A DNA stretch of 64,000 nt from Symbiodinium natans (GCA_905221605.1 CAJNDS010001001.1:426049-490048), one strand, 5' to 3'; positions 42,438 through 54,029 are shown, counted from the first letter of the stretch. Made by a program: numbers and translations. The notes: a model not told the origin generated them from the letters alone.

Positions 42438-44735
42438 CTACGATTGTCTACGCTTTCTGTAAAGTTTGTTCCAGAAAGCGGTGATGAGCGGATGCAAGCC
42501 GAACAGTTCAGACTGCTGCTGCGGTGACAGCTGCGCCATTTGTCGCCGTTGTCGCCACATCCACTGATACAGCGAACACTCTTCCGCAGAGCTAGTAGCC
42601 CTTGGAAGCTGCCCATTCTTGTGCACAAACCTGAGCAGCTTCGAAGCTCGCGCAGCCGCGAGTTTTTTAGTTTCAGGACGTTGCGGCCTCCGAGACTGGA
42701 CATACTTGGCCACCAAGGGGTGAATGTTTATTACAGCCGATTTGCGATCCTCAGCCCTACGGGGGCTGAACGTATTCCGAAAAAGATCTTTTCGCTGGTG
42801 GGAAAGCCACTTAGCTAACTTATGAGATTCAGACTGTGGATATGGTGTGTTTTGCGGTAGACACTGAAACTTGTCCACGTAGTCCCGCAGTTTGGCACAC
42901 TGTCTGCGGAAATGGGCTTCGCGATCCTGCCACTTCAAAGCACGCTGGATGACAAGCTGCGACGATGACGCAAGAAACCTTTGGAATCTCTGCGAAGTTC
43001 CCATGCCACCACGCGCAATCAAATAACCTGCGTTTTTCAGCCAGTAAAACAGGGATTTCTCCTGCGTGCTTCCATAGACTCGTGGCAGTCGACGGTGTCG
43101 TTTTGCAAAGTCTTCCAGTTGCAGCATGCGGGCCTCCCATCGGTCTGGGGTCTGCAACATGATGGCCAGCTGACTATACCATCCTCTTGTGGTTGCGGCG
43201 GGTATGGAGGTGGCCTGTACCGAGTTGCAGGTCGTGAACCACAGTCGGGAACCCAACGAAGAAAGATCAGCCAAGCGACTGTCAGCTTGAGCAATTGTGG
43301 ACAAAAAACGCTCGAGTTGCGAAGTATAGCTCTGTTCCGTCTGTACACTCGAAGAGCTGGTCAGCTTCAATTTCTTGCCTAGGGTATTCTGCATGGGCGG
43401 TGCTAATGCCGGAACATCCTTTACCACACGATTGTTTGATTCGGCCTCGTTTGCTGGCTGAGCATGGGGTTGCTTGCCCAAAGATGACTTCGAAGCTCGT
43501 GCCTGTGCTTGAAGCCTGGATTGAAGCCCTACTTCCAGATTCTGGTGCAGGGCGGTGCTTTTAGTAGGATGCTGCTGAAACTCGGACTCAGTTGTCGCAG
43601 CACGCAGGACTGCTGGTTGCAACCGATCTTTTTGGACCTCCAACCCCTCACCTCCACTTGTTGCGTGCGATTTAGTTGCTGCATGTTGTGAATGATTCTC
43701 CTGACTTGCAAGTGCAGTGGAAGGACCGTTCGGGACTCCTTCTTCGCTGTGGAGGACATGGCGTTCATCCCGAGCTGTCTTAGAATTTGTAGAGACCTGG
43801 GCAAGAGCCCTGCCCTCTGACATCGTTCGCGCAGGGATCGTGGGTCCAGCATTTGTGCTCCCAATGGCAGGCTCAAGGCCGACGGCTTGCCGCTCTTGCC
43901 CAGCTGCATCCCAAGAGCTGGGGTCAGCAGCATCGTCAGCTGCAACAGAGGTGAACCCGCCCTCAGCCAGACCACTTGCAGGAGCAGGCGTCTCTGCATG
44001 CATCTTCATTGCTGGGAGTATGATGTGAGCAAGTGGCTTGGAGGTATCCTGCCGCAATATTCGGCCAATGGCCTGAACGATGCTCGTGTAGCTGCTGCGT
44101 GGCTCCACGAACATGCAGGTGTCCGCGTTTGGAATGTTCACGCCCTCCCCCAGCACTTGCACCGTCACCAGGACGTGAACTGTGTTTTTCATGTTTCCCG
44201 AAAATTCCTCTAGCACCTCTGCCCTCTTTTTGCGCTCGGTATTGCCATTGATATGCCACGCAGCAATGCCTGCCACTTCAAGTGTGCGCCGAAATCGCTT
44301 AGCTTCTGCCACGGTGTTGCAATAGGCCAGAACTCGCCTGAACCGACCTGGTTGGCGCAGCAGCAGATTGGCCAAGCCCAAGTAAGCGTGGCCCTCTGTG
44401 ATCACCGGCACTGTGAGGTCGTAGTCGCACAGCACCCCATCCTCGATGGCTTGTGCCATGCTGTACTCGAAGTCTGTGGAATTGCGATGCGTTGCCGAGA
44501 ACAAGTAAAGCTCCTGGCTCTCTGGCAGCCCTGGCGCTAGCGGATGGTGCGCCTCATCCACAAAAACAGCCTCAAACTCCAAGTCCTTGAGGAAGCGGAC
44601 GGAATCCGTCACTGCGACGAAGCCGGGGGCTCGTTTCCTGATTCTCTTGTTGTAGCCGGTGCCCGCTTTGCAGAAAGTCGGGAACTGTGGCGCGAACTGC
44701 TCCAATAACACCCGCGAAGGCACCGTGATCAGCAC
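42438..44735 (-). CDS. Main helicase exon: motifs II-VI and C-terminal repeats
   Basis: A single exon of about 2.3 kb, unusually long for this window. It opens with VLITVPSRVLLEQFAPQF directly after a CAG acceptor, and it follows the Walker A exon across a 116-bp GC-AG intron (44736-44851). An in-frame ATG lies inside that intron, so reading the exon alone gives a false start and a protein lacking Walker A. Motifs II (DEAH), III (SAT) and VI (QAIGRILRQD) are intact with no frameshift. The exon shows no telomere repeats and no element insertions. Confidence 0.9.
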   Translation of the reverse strand: MLITVPSRVLLEQFAPQFPTFCKAGTGYNKRIRKRAPGFVAVTDSVRFLKDLEFEAVFVDEAHHPLAPGLPESQELYLFSATHRNSTDFEYSMAQAIEDGVLCDYDLTVPVITEGHAYLGLANLLLRQPGRFRRVLAYCNTVAEAKRFRRTLEVAGIAAWHINGNTERKKRAEVLEEFSGNMKNTVHVLVTVQVLGEGVNIPNADTCMFVEPRSSYTSIVQAIGRILRQDTSKPLAHIILPAMKMHAETPAPASGLAEGGFTSVAADDAADPSSWDAAGQERQAVGLEPAIGSTNAGPTIPARTMSEGRALAQVSTNSKTARDERHVLHSEEGVPNGPSTALASQENHSQHAATKSHATSGGEGLEVQKDRLQPAVLRAATTESEFQQHPTKSTALHQNLEVGLQSRLQAQARASKSSLGKQPHAQPANEAESNNRVVKDVPALAPPMQNTLGKKLKLTSSSSVQTEQSYTSQLERFLSTIAQADSRLADLSSLGSRLWFTTCNSVQATSIPAATTRGWYSQLAIMLQTPDRWEARMLQLEDFAKRHRRLPRVYGSTQEKSLFYWLKNAGYLIARGGMGTSQRFQRFLASSSQLVIQRALKWQDREAHFRRQCAKLRDYVDKFQCLPQNTPYPQSESHKLAKWLSHQRKDLFRNTFSPRRAEDRKSAVINIHPLVAKYVQSRRPQRPETKKLAAARASKLLRFVHKNGQLPRATSSAEECSLYQWMWRQRRQMAQLSPQQQSELFGLHPLITAFWNKLYRKRRQS

Positions 44736-46190
44736 CTGTCGTCTCATGTGCGACTTTACCCTGGACCATTCCAATTGCAACTAAGTAATGTATAAATAAC
44801 CCGATGACCAGCAACGCAACAACAGCAAGAGGGAACTGGCCCGCTCTGGGCCTTCCCAGATACATTCTCGGCCAGCTCCCGGATGACTCGGGTCTTCCCC
44901 GTGCCACAGGCCATCTGAATCACTCGCGCTCCTTCTGCACACGCTTCCAGGCAGGCCTGCTGAGGCTTCGATGATGGTCAGTCGCCAGAAAAGTAAGAGG
45001 TACGTTTAAATTTTGCTGAGCCCTAGAAGCGTCAGCATGAGTTAGCCAGTATTTAATTAAACCATACTTATTGAGAAGCTGCACACACAGCGACGCGCCG
45101 GCCGAGTTCGGGAATGTTGCAAGCTAAGGCCTGTTGACATGGGCGCAGCGGCTGAGAAGTTGACTCGCTTGCTGGATCACCTGGGTCACTGGTCGAGGAA
45201 GTTGCAAGCTGTTGAGCTTCTGCTTGGCTGATGGTCTGGTGCTTGATGTTGCAGTTCTGGAGCCACCGCTTGAACTCCTTCGGCAGCTTGAAGCCGAAAC
45301 GACTGACAAGACGACAGTCTTCCGCCTGCACACAGGGACTGTCGCGGACTGCCTTCCAACATCTAGCAGAATCTAACATACGCATGGGCAGCGGTCACAC
45401 ACACGCATGCTGACACAGTAGTATCTGCCATGCTTCAGGATTCCTGACCTTGCAAACCCATCGGGCGGTGCGCAGGAAGCGCTTCACGTCGCGGCGGAGC
45501 GCCGTGACATTGCCGGTCTCGCAGCAGCAGAGGACCGCCAGGCGGCCATCGATGCCGAGAAGGTCCACACCTCCACAGCAAAAGCTCCACGTGCCAGGTT
45601 GCATGATTTCGATGTATTTTGGAAACATGCAATGTCTTGGGTTCTGGCCCATGACCCGACGCGAAAGGTTCTGCTGCTGCAGGTACCAGGGCGGCAACTC
45701 CTGCAATGCCACAATGCGCAGCAAAGCATCCGAAGTCAGAAACGCTTGGCGGAACATCAAATCTTGATCCCTGCATTGCACTTCAAATGAAGGAAACTAT
45801 ACATGCCAAGGCCATAGAAAGCAACTCTCTTGGTCGGTATATGCCTTGCGCGGCTCCTGAAGGGGCACTGCGCCCAGCTTCAACGCAGCTGCCCACATCA
45901 GCTTCCTGGAATTAAACAGAATATGATATGCAGAAGCCTGTGCAGAAACACAGCACTGGTACTGAACAAACCAAGATTGCCAGCTTGAGCTATCGCTCCA
46001 TGCACATGACAGAACGGGTGTATGGACACTGGTGTCGTTTGAACTTTCACATTCAATCTGTCTTTCCAAACTCCAATGGAACTCCATGTCCAAGACTCTT
46101 CTGCTCCGCCAGCTGCGGCCACGACAAGACCTCCTTCGCGAGGCCGTGCACGCGAGCCAGGAAAGCTTCGTCCCTGCCTTGGCCAGGTCT
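42438..46190 (-). CDS. DEAH-box superfamily 2 helicase with helicase-associated repeats, 5' end incomplete
   Basis: Exons joined by hand: about 46099-46190, 45846-45905, 45449-45770, 45131-45325, 44852-44956 and 42438-44735 (stop). The Walker A motif QMACGTGKTRV lies in the 105-bp exon 44852-44956. The large exon holds VFVDEAHHPL (motif II), LFSATH (motif III) and VQAIGRILRQD (motif VI), so the core should be an ATP-driven DNA or RNA translocase. The C-terminal third has two or three helicase-associated-like units (for example FAKRHRRLPRVYGS, YVDKFQCLPQNTPYP and FVHKNGQLPRATSS, each followed by a W-rich stretch). The middle of the protein is Ser/Gln-rich and probably disordered. Donors are GA (46098), GC (45130 and 44851) and GT (45448); the donor at 45845 has a one-base ambiguity and could be GG or GC. 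The 5' end is not determined. Substrate and pathway are unknown. Confidence 0.85.
45131..45325 (-). CDS. Helicase exon before Walker A (Q-motif-like region)
   Basis: Sixty-five codons in phase 0. The exon carries GFKLPKEFKRWLQNCNIKHQ and ends LRPCQQ. Joined by a GC-AG intron to ACLEACAEGARVIQMACGTG in the next exon, it recreates the 'LRPYQ' signature that precedes Walker A in related SF2 helicases. The trinucleotide GCC is present at both exon edges. The splice join is clean in frame and strongly supports this order. Confidence 0.75.
45449..45770 (-). CDS. Helicase N-terminal exon, possible degenerate nuclease-like domain
   Basis: The exon encodes 107 codons including QQQNLSRRVMGQNPRHC, GVDLLGIDGRLAVLCCCETG and RRDVKRFLRTARWVCK, then a GTCAGG donor. 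The pattern G-V-D-L followed about eight residues later by a hydrophobic strand resembles the Asp and Q-x-K strands of Mrr-type restriction-endonuclease-like folds that precede some SF2 helicases. Here the expected Q-x-K position reads L-C-C-C, so catalysis would be doubtful. The fold assignment is inference only. Confidence 0.6.
45846..46190 (-). CDS. Probable upstream helicase exons
   Basis: Exon 45846-45905 gives KLMWAAALKLGAVPLQEPRK and joins the 45449-45770 exon in frame with a shared G at the junction. Exon 46099 to about 46190 gives DEAFLARVHGLAKEVLSWPQ and ends AEQK through a GA donor (GAGTC), with GAAG after the acceptor. Neither exon matches a domain I know. The upstream boundary near 46190 is uncertain. 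Confidence 0.5.
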
Positions 46191-46627
46191 GGGATGAAGT
46201 ATGCCTTCAGAAACCAAACCATCCTTTCTGTAGGCCGTTCGTAGTAGTATAAGCCCCTTATAACATTCTTCGGTAACCTACACAGAAGGAGATTTTAGGT
46301 TCTTACAACTCAGGGAACAGCATGCGACTAAAAGGAATGGCACCAGAGCTTCAACTAGAGACACGCACGTACTGTATAAGCGGCAAAAATTCACGATGAG
46401 CGAGGCACTCTGCTCTGCATCAATGGATAGTTGGCCTTCTGATGTGGACGCCCGCAAGGCGGTTGTGTGGGCAGTGGGCTGTGAAGCTTGCAGGTCAAAG
46501 CATAACCTCGCCGTCGCCCTGTTCAAAATCAAATCTCATTCGTGCCTAGTGCAGTATAGGGTGCTTTGCCAATGCTTTGCCACATACATGGCGCCCGTTG
46601 CAGAGTTCAGGGTTGGTGTTGCGGTCC

Positions 46628-47086
46628 TTAGGGCTTGGAGTCTCCAGCACAACTGCAAGAGCAACCTGTCCTCGGCGCCCTTGTCAGATCAGCAGCGGAG
46701 CCGCCGGAGTGTGGCACCAGGAAGACGCCGCCAGCGCCACTCATGCCGTAGCACAGCAAACAGAAGAAGCAGGAGGTCCACCATGCTCTCTGGCGGAAGG
46801 TGCGAGCAGAACGGCCTGGTGGTGGTGGCGGCATGCCATGAGCAAATCTCCACCTCCCTCGCATGAAGGGTTGGATGGCCTTAAATGCGGAAGTGCCCAG
46901 CTTTGTACACCTATACTCTGCCTGGCTCCACAACCAGGTCTTGCGCAGCACGTGCAATTCCACGCGGCCGTCGCCAAGCAAGGCAACTTCGTTTAGCAGT
47001 GGATATATACAAATTCGACCCAATGGGTTAAAGCCAAAGTAGGCAGAGTGGCACGTGTCAAGCATCATGGCCCTGAACAAGACCAC
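46628..47086 (-). CDS. Open frame, possible exon(s), unrecognised
   Basis: The frame reads LDTCHSAYFGFNPLG, VALLGDGRVELHVLRKTWLW and AFKAIQPFMRGRWRFAHG. It lies about 440 bp upstream of the helicase exons on the same strand in a stretch without telomere repeats, so it could be a further 5' exon of that gene or a neighbour. The low-complexity end, with its Pro and Arg runs, is less convincing than the start. No domain recognised. Confidence 0.3.
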   Translation of the reverse strand: MVLFRAMMLDTCHSAYFGFNPLGRICIYPLLNEVALLGDGRVELHVLRKTWLWSQAEYRCTKLGTSAFKAIQPFMRGRWRFAHGMPPPPPGRSARTFRQRAWWTSCFFCLLCYGMSGAGGVFLVPHSGGSAADLTRAPRTGCSCSCAGDSKP

Positions 47087-47521
47087 CCAAGCAAGCCATT
47101 GAACCCTGAGGGTTGATTTGTCACAGGCCGCGCCCTACGAACTACGACCTTGCCCATGCAATGTGACCGACCTCGTTCGCGCCACCGTATGGCTCCCTTC
47201 TGCCTCGCATCCATAAGCTTGGGCTGAGCGGGATGAGGGGATGGTTCTCCGGCGCTTTAGCTTTGCAAGTTATAGGGATGTTCAGGGGGTTCCTGTGCGA
47301 TAGGTATCTGGGGAACCTTAGGGAATCTTAGGAGTATTAGGGACCTTGTGTTACATACCCCCCTTGAACCCTTAAGAGCCCTACAATATAGCCTCCTTAC
47401 CTTACTTGCCACGGCTCGAGGTGGGATGCTGATAAAGATGCAACGCTTGAATTGCTGCGCTCAGGGATTTGGTGGGGTCTGTAGTCTTTAATCTAGGCTG
47501 TGTCGGTGTGGGGCAGCTTTG

Positions 47522-47638
47522 CTTGGAGGTTCATGGGTACTTACAAGTAACGCTACAAGTAGGGTAACTATGGTTATAACCGTATTTATGGTACGTATAA
47601 CCCTACACTTACAAGTACCCACATGAACCTTCAAGTGC
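47522..47638. mobile_element. Family A inverted-repeat element, well preserved
   Basis: The ends are CTTGGAGGTTCATGGGTACT and its inverse ending GAACCTTCAAG. The core GGGTAACTATGGTTATAACC is complete. A good reference copy of the family. Confidence 0.75.
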
Positions 47639-47865
47639 TTGAGGCCCGGAAATGCCCCGGACTTCGCGAGTTAGACTTTTTAAGGACTGCGCTCAGACCA
47701 GGTGACGTCTGCAGGTTTACGCTTTCCAGTGCTCATGAGGATTCGGATCTTGACTTGGGTTCTCGACCTCACTGATGCATATGGGCTCCGCAACATCCGC
47801 AACTATGCCCGAGCATGTGCCAAATTTTCCGATGTCTGGACCAGTCATAGCCAGAGATTGGGAGA

Positions 47866-47918
47866 GGAGAAGGAGAGAGAGAGACAGAGAGAGAGAGAGA
47901 GGGAGAGAAGGAGCAAAC
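47866..47918 (+). repeat. (GA)n microsatellite
   Basis: GAGAGA with interruptions, near a short open frame of no recognised family. Confidence 0.85.
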
Positions 47919-48067
47919 AGTGAAGTCCTGAACCCTGAGAACACACGCGAGCCATGCCATCAACCTCTGAAGAAAGCTGGCGCCAAACAGGCCTCTTCCG
48001 CCAAGCCCTGCAAGGTGAAGATGGCCTGAGATCGCCACACAACGCCCTAGAAACTCAAAAAGCCCTC

Positions 48068-48180
48068 TATGGGATTATGGGGGCTTACGAAAAAGGGGAA
48101 CCCTTTTTGGGGGTCCACTTAAGGGGTTCTTTTCTATATTTGGGGTAAAAAAGGGGGAACCCCTACTTTGGGAAATACCC
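48068..48180. mobile_element. Family E element
   Basis: TATGGGGGCTTACGAAAAAG, GGGAACCCTTTTTGGGGGTC, then TATTTGGGGTAAAAAAGGGG and CCTACTTTGGGAAATACCC. The arms pair imperfectly. Confidence 0.45.
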
Positions 48181-48311
48181 TCTATAGGACTCTATAGCAA
48201 CAAGAGCAGAAGAACCATAAGACACCATGTCATGATAGCAATCACACATAGACTGCCATAGCCGCAAGCTACACAATGCCTGTACACAATAGCACAACTA
48301 CACTCAAGAGT

Positions 48312-48405
48312 AACCTAGGAATAACAAGGCTTAAAGGGGCCTATAAGAGAACCTAAAACCGAACAAAAAGGGAATAATTAAGCATCTACACTGGGTCCTA
48401 GTAGC
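48312..48405. mobile_element. Family J element
   Basis: GAGTAACCTAGGAATAACAA at the left, AAGAGAACCTAAAACCGAAC inside, CTACACTGGGTCCTAG at the right. No recognised exon beside it. Confidence 0.5.
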
Positions 48406-48589
48406 CCTAAACCCTGAACCCTAGTACCCTAATACCCTGAACCATAATACCCCAAACCCTAAACAGCACGATTGTGCGAACGCATGGTCTGGGCACAAGG
48501 CTTCCTTGGGGTTTGCATGAGGGCTTCTTCGGTTGAATGAAGACAGGGGGGTGTAAGGGTTCAAGGGTTCACAGGGTTTAGGGATATGG

Positions 48590-48680
48590 CTGTCGGTTAC
48601 ATGGCTGTTATACCCTATAACCCCTTCAAAAGGCCCTTTATAGGGCTGGTTAGGCCTAATAGCCCATGCTCGTTGGTTTT
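48590..48680. mobile_element. Family D element
   Basis: ACATGGCTGTTATACCCTAT at the left and GGCCTAATAGCCCATGCTC at the right surround the core CCCCTTCAAAAGGCCC. The plus-strand sequence to its right stays open to 48798 but is not recognised. Confidence 0.55.
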
Positions 48681-50927
48681 GAGTCTGGCTCTCCAGCTGC
48701 ATGCCTGTGTGAGCCGAGAGTCTCGAGCGCCGCTCGTCAAAGAGGCCCTGTCAAGCGCCCCAGTTCAGCTCTTCCATCCCCAAGCTCCAAAGAACTGAAA
48801 CCCTCAGGCTCAAAATAGCCCCAAAATCACTATTATATGTCCCTTCATAGCCGGAGATAGCTAGCAGCTGACTGCCAGACTGGCAAGGTTTCGAAGGGAA
48901 CGTGCAAGGTAAAAAGGCAATTCTACGCCTACGTGAGGGAAGGTGCGTCCGTCTAAGCTACACAGCCATGTTGCCATGGATGCCTCAACCCGAGAACTGA
49001 GAAACATCAGAGCCCCAGAGAAGTCCGGGTCCGTTGAAGAAGTTTCAGTGGGATCAACCCCCGCGTGAAGGCACCCCAAAGATTGACCACAACATGCACA
49101 TACTATAGCAATTTCCAGCAGCAACGCAGCAACAATGCAGATCTGCTATTTCAACTCAGCACTTCGACATGCGGTGTTTGGGGCGGCCTGCGGGACAGTT
49201 GCTCGCTTGCGGCGCGACTGATACCTTGGCGGCTGCAGAGTTTGGGATATGACGCATGTGACTGTGACGTGAACCTGCAGACTCACGTCCGCTTGTCTGA
49301 GTAAGATCTGTATTGGGGGGGATCCCTCCAATGTGTGTTTGCAGAAAACTAGTCATTTGTGAGTTATTTGAAAGGACCACATTCACAGAAGAGCCTCGAC
49401 CCGAACGTGTATGCCAAGCGATCTGCCGCTGTCACTTCAAGGAAACTCAGCATTACGTCTTTGTCACCATGTGAAACCCATCCGTGAACCCACACCGAAC
49501 AACGCAGCCAAAGCACCTGGATTCCAGGTCCAGAAGCTGTTTCCTTTGTGTCCGAGAACACATGGGTGAGCCTTCACGCGAGCCTATGAGCCTCAACTCC
49601 CCGTGCTCGAAAGTTGCCGCAGTCTACTGTGGATGTCCATCTGGAAGAGTGCTCTTATGCCCTATAAAATGTTCCTAAAACATCCTAAAATATCCAGAAG
49701 TATCCTGAAACATTCGGTCCCTGGAAGTGCAGGGCTCTTGCAACATCCACGGCCTTCCACTTAGAGCGCGGGCGCAGCTGCCCCGAAATTTCCCCCCTAA
49801 AGCCTCTGAGGCCCTCCAGACATCTCAGCACCCGGCCGGGCTGCGCGCCCAATCTGCAAAGGGGGTCTACCCAAACCCTGTTGGGAATAACTGGTTCAAG
49901 AGCTTCGAGTTTTGGACCGATTGCTGTGCCAGGAGATACTGTCAGGCTGCTGCAGTTTTGTTGCCCACTCTTACGTGGCCATATGAGTTCAGCCATATAT
50001 CTGCAAGCAGGTCATGCAGCTCGGCTACTGCTCATGAAGCAAAGCGCTCAATCGAGCTGCAGCTTCTTCTGTCTCTACGATTAACGGTACTATTCCAGCC
50101 TGGCCAGCATACAAAACCCTCTCCGACGATCCAGAATACTGCGACATCATGACCCTCCTGACCAAGATGCAAAAACACCTGTCCCACCAAACTCTATACG
50201 CCTATAGGGCTAAAAACCCGGCGAAACATCTACAGCCTTACCGGGAGCCAACTTTGAAAGTTATAATCCTATTCCTAAATGAATATGCTTTATTTATTTA
50301 ATATGTTTATAAGATTGTTTTTTTGTTATTCTCACACTTGTATGTGAAAAATATTCACGAATTGAACGCCCCTAGCGGGGGCGCCTCATCTCGTGGATCC
50401 GCACGTAGAGGTCATCCGGGTCCGGGTTGGTCTCCGAGATGACGAAACTCGGGGGGCCGAGGTGTCCATGAGTTATAAGGGGGTTAGGGTTTAGGGTTTA
50501 GGGTTTAGGGTTTAGGGTTTAGGGTTTAGCAGGATCTCTCCATGGTGGGAACCAGAAAAAGAGGGAAGATGAAATATATCCAGGTCTCAACTAGAAGGCC
50601 TATCGGGCGCCAATTTATGGGGTGGGCTGTCTATGCGCCCTCTGAATATCCTTTGCGGGGCAGCCGCGCTTCTGCGAGGCAGCGGGCGGTTCTGCGAACT
50701 TTTCCACAAGGCAGTTGTAGTCTTCCCTATATAGGTTCTGCGTGGCTATGCGGGGCTCGTCGGGTTCTGCGGGGGTGTCATGGGGTGTCTGTAGTTCTGC
50801 GGGAGTCATTCAGGGGGTCGGGTAGGGCGGCCCACCCCATGAATTGGCACCCGAGGCCTACGGGCATCTACGACATGTACGGAAGTCAGGCACTCACTCA
50901 CTCACTCACCTAGCTTTCTCGCCCTCG

Positions 50928-51018
50928 ATTTTAGGGGTACCTTCTTGGGGTCCTGTTATAAGGGGATCCTACTATTTGGGGGTTAAAAATTTGGGGTCCC
51001 TATTTTCGTAAACCCCCT
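50928..51018. mobile_element. Family E element
   Basis: TTTTAGGGGTACCTTCTTGG, then GTTATAAGGGGATCCTACTA, then CCCTATTTTCGTAAACCCCC. This is the most complete family E copy outside the ankyrin gene. Confidence 0.55.
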
Positions 51019-53114
51019 CATCTCCTTCGGATGCACAGCTCTCCCTCTTCCTCTTTCTCCATGGGTCGGCCTTGTTTTTTTAACCTTAGGCAAGGAGCGA
51101 AATGGTGTCTGGGTCGCAACCACGGAAGTCCTTCGAAGCCAGAATGATTGGCTCGTACTACTGTGGGATGGTCGGGTGAAGGAACTGGAAGAATAACATG
51201 TGCTATACTTGCCCACGCCCTCACTCCCTACAAACAAACCAACAGTATGTCTTCGGAGATAGGCCCGACTTCGGGATACAACCTCGCGCTTCATGGCCTC
51301 CATCACAGGTGCACCTGCGCAGAACGACGCTCCTCCTCCGTGACTTCAATGAGCGGGTCGGAGAGCATGGTCCTGCCAACTAAGAGGTGCACTGGTCGCC
51401 ACTACTAGGGCGGCAAGTGCCTGAAGCAAGTTTATAAACGTAAAATCACGAAGCAAGTCCGAGTCCACAAACAGCTCTAGCTATGACTACAAACATCCCA
51501 GGAAACAAACAAAAAATCATGGGTAACTACCCACGAACCACCAAGTAAGGCTTCTACAGACACTTGACTTCAAAGCCGCCATGCCAGCAGCAGCATGGGA
51601 TGCTGAAGGACCTTATCAACCCTAAGCCCTAAACCTTAAACCCATCCCAAGCAGATTCGAAACCTTCCTCGCGCACAACACAAAGGTGAGTTGCTGAGAA
51701 GGGGATTCCAAGAACGTTTACTTCCAGGGACCCAGGGAAGTTAGGCTACAAGACATGTAAGGATCACGAGGCAGGCGGTTTAGGGCTTTGCTTTTTTAGG
51801 GCTTATACAACGGAGTCCCTGGAAGTACTTGGTAGTGTCACAAAACATGGCCGGGCGCACATGGCTCGCGCACGCTCCTTTGGCTGGTTCGTGATACTTG
51901 CCGAGACGGACCTGGCAGGGCGGGCGTAGTACTACTACGGTGCTTCCAGAGGGTACTTGAAGGTGAGCCTATAGAAACCTTGAACCCTGAGCTCTGAACC
52001 CAAATCAAACCTTACAGCCACCCTTTAATGGATATGGCGCCATCAAGAAAGAGCCCGGTCATTTCCGACCTCTAGGAGTAATATATCGGGGTCGGAATAG
52101 TTACTAATGGTATTCCCGGATGGCCCCTTTGTATTATACTAGAATATTCCCCAAAACCCTATTCTAATTATCTAGGAAAGGTACTACCTGGGAAACCCTG
52201 GGTTTCAAAAAAAAGGCTATGAGGAGGAAAGTGCAATATTTCCGCCATCTCCTGGGAAAATTGGCATGTTGAAGTTTTTGGTTTTCAGGGTTGCCAGGCA
52301 AAAATTGAAATGTTGAGCAGTGGGGTCTTGCCAAAAGACGGAACGTCAAAAACAAAAAACGGCATTTCAGATTTTCAGAACTTGCATTTGGCCATGTCGG
52401 TTTGGCCCAGCTCTGTGGTCTGTTGGCTTGTATCCTGGAATTGGATACAACTATATTACGCCATGAGGCCCAGAACTAAGCCTGAACTCTGGCAATACCT
52501 TGACCTGAAACCTCATTCATGAGACCCCATCGTAGCCTCGGAGCATCCCAGTTTTTGAGGGCTTATGTGAGGCGCAGTTGCACTTTGGGGCATGATGTCC
52601 AAGCACTGCATGGCTTGCAAGCAGCAGGTACTAGACACCGGGCTTTCGCGCTCAGAGTTTGTCAGGCAAAAAGCTTCCAGAAGCGCGGCAGAGCCGAAAC
52701 CAAACCTGGACTCACGGTTCAACACCTCAGCAAACCAAAACCCAATACACGTTAAATATAAACCCTTATATATTTATGGTGAGTGTCGAATCCCACACAT
52801 AACACCCTGAATCCCAGACCACATGGCGTGCGCGCAAGCTGGCAGACAGCACGCAGCTGATGTCTCAAGATTTGCGGCCTCTCCCGGTATTTCTGCCACT
52901 TCAAAATGGAAAAACTGAAACTTCGGGCTGGCCCGAAAAATTGCATTCCGGCGTTTTCCGCCATTTGACCGCCGATTTCCGCCATCTCGCCGCCTATTTC
53001 CGCCATCTCTTTTTTTCCAATGTGTTTCAAAAAACGCTATTTTGATTTTCAAAAAACGCTATTTTGAGTTCTAAAAAAAAACTGATTAGCCCTCCGCCCT
53101 CTCCGTTCCCTTCC

Positions 53115-53115
<1 letters not shown>

Positions 53116-53168
<53 letters not shown>
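53116..53168 (+). repeat. Poly-C tract of more than 50 bases
   Basis: The longest homopolymer in the window. Other C- or G-runs occur near 5216, 22070, 25180, 34869, 37026, 56597, 58509 and 62948. The short proline- or glycine-rich frames over them are artefacts. Confidence 0.9.
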
Positions 53169-54029
53169 TTCCGGTGGAGCCATCGCACGAAAGTTCAGTG
53201 TGTTGGTTTAAAGCTTAATTTAAGGTCTTGCATGATATGGGCTTAGGGTTGCGAATGTTTTATAGGGTGTTTGGGCTGGAGAAGCGCCAATCTTCGAAGC
53301 ACAGTCAGGGAGCAATGGCAAGAGCTCTCTTTTCAGGGTTTAGGGCTTGGGTTAAAGCGTCGGAACAGGGATTTGGGGTGCATGCGAGGCATCGTACATG
53401 CTCTGCACAACGGTCACAGTTCTGCAGTGTTGGGCTTAGGGTTTTAGGGGTTTAGGGTCCATAGCATTAAGGGTTTAAGTATTGTAGGTTTATGGTCGAT
53501 CTTCGTTGATCGAGACATAGTACATGCTCTGCGCGATGCCGCTGGAGCATCAACCTACTGCACACGAAAAACGCGATCTCAGAAAATGAAAAAAACGCAA
53601 TCACAGGACTGAAAATAGGCATCTTCCAAAGACCGTTTGTCAAAAAACTTCAATCCCAATTCTTGCCCACCAAACCCTTAAGCAGCTGTTTCCGCCATTT
53701 CGTGGGGTTTCCGCCATCCACTGGGCAAAACCAGTTTTAGTTGAAACTACTAAAATTCTGTAGGGTTTGGGTTTCCCAGGTAGAGCCTGATTGTCGAGCT
53801 CACGCTTCGGGTATAGGATGGTGAATAGGGTCCCACAACAAACGGTGGAATGCCGGAAAGACAAAGAATAATCTTTGCTCAGCCTTATGGCTCGAAGCTT
53901 GTGACTTGAAACGCCCCCCCCCCCCCCTACATCTACATGCCGCATAAGTTTCGAGATGTGTAACAGGACAGCTGCGCAACCCGAACCCGATAAAGGGCGT
54001 CGCCAGTACATCCCCAAACTGTCGTAAAC

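Larger units (their letters stand above)
46191..54029. other. Sparse region: few telomere repeats, no recognised gene
   Basis: Telomere tracts are nearly absent apart from 50483-50530. Unique-looking sequence at 48690-50340 and 51020-53100 has several short frames, but I found no family motif and no consistent exon joins. It may hold genes too divergent for recognition by eye. Confidence 0.45.
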
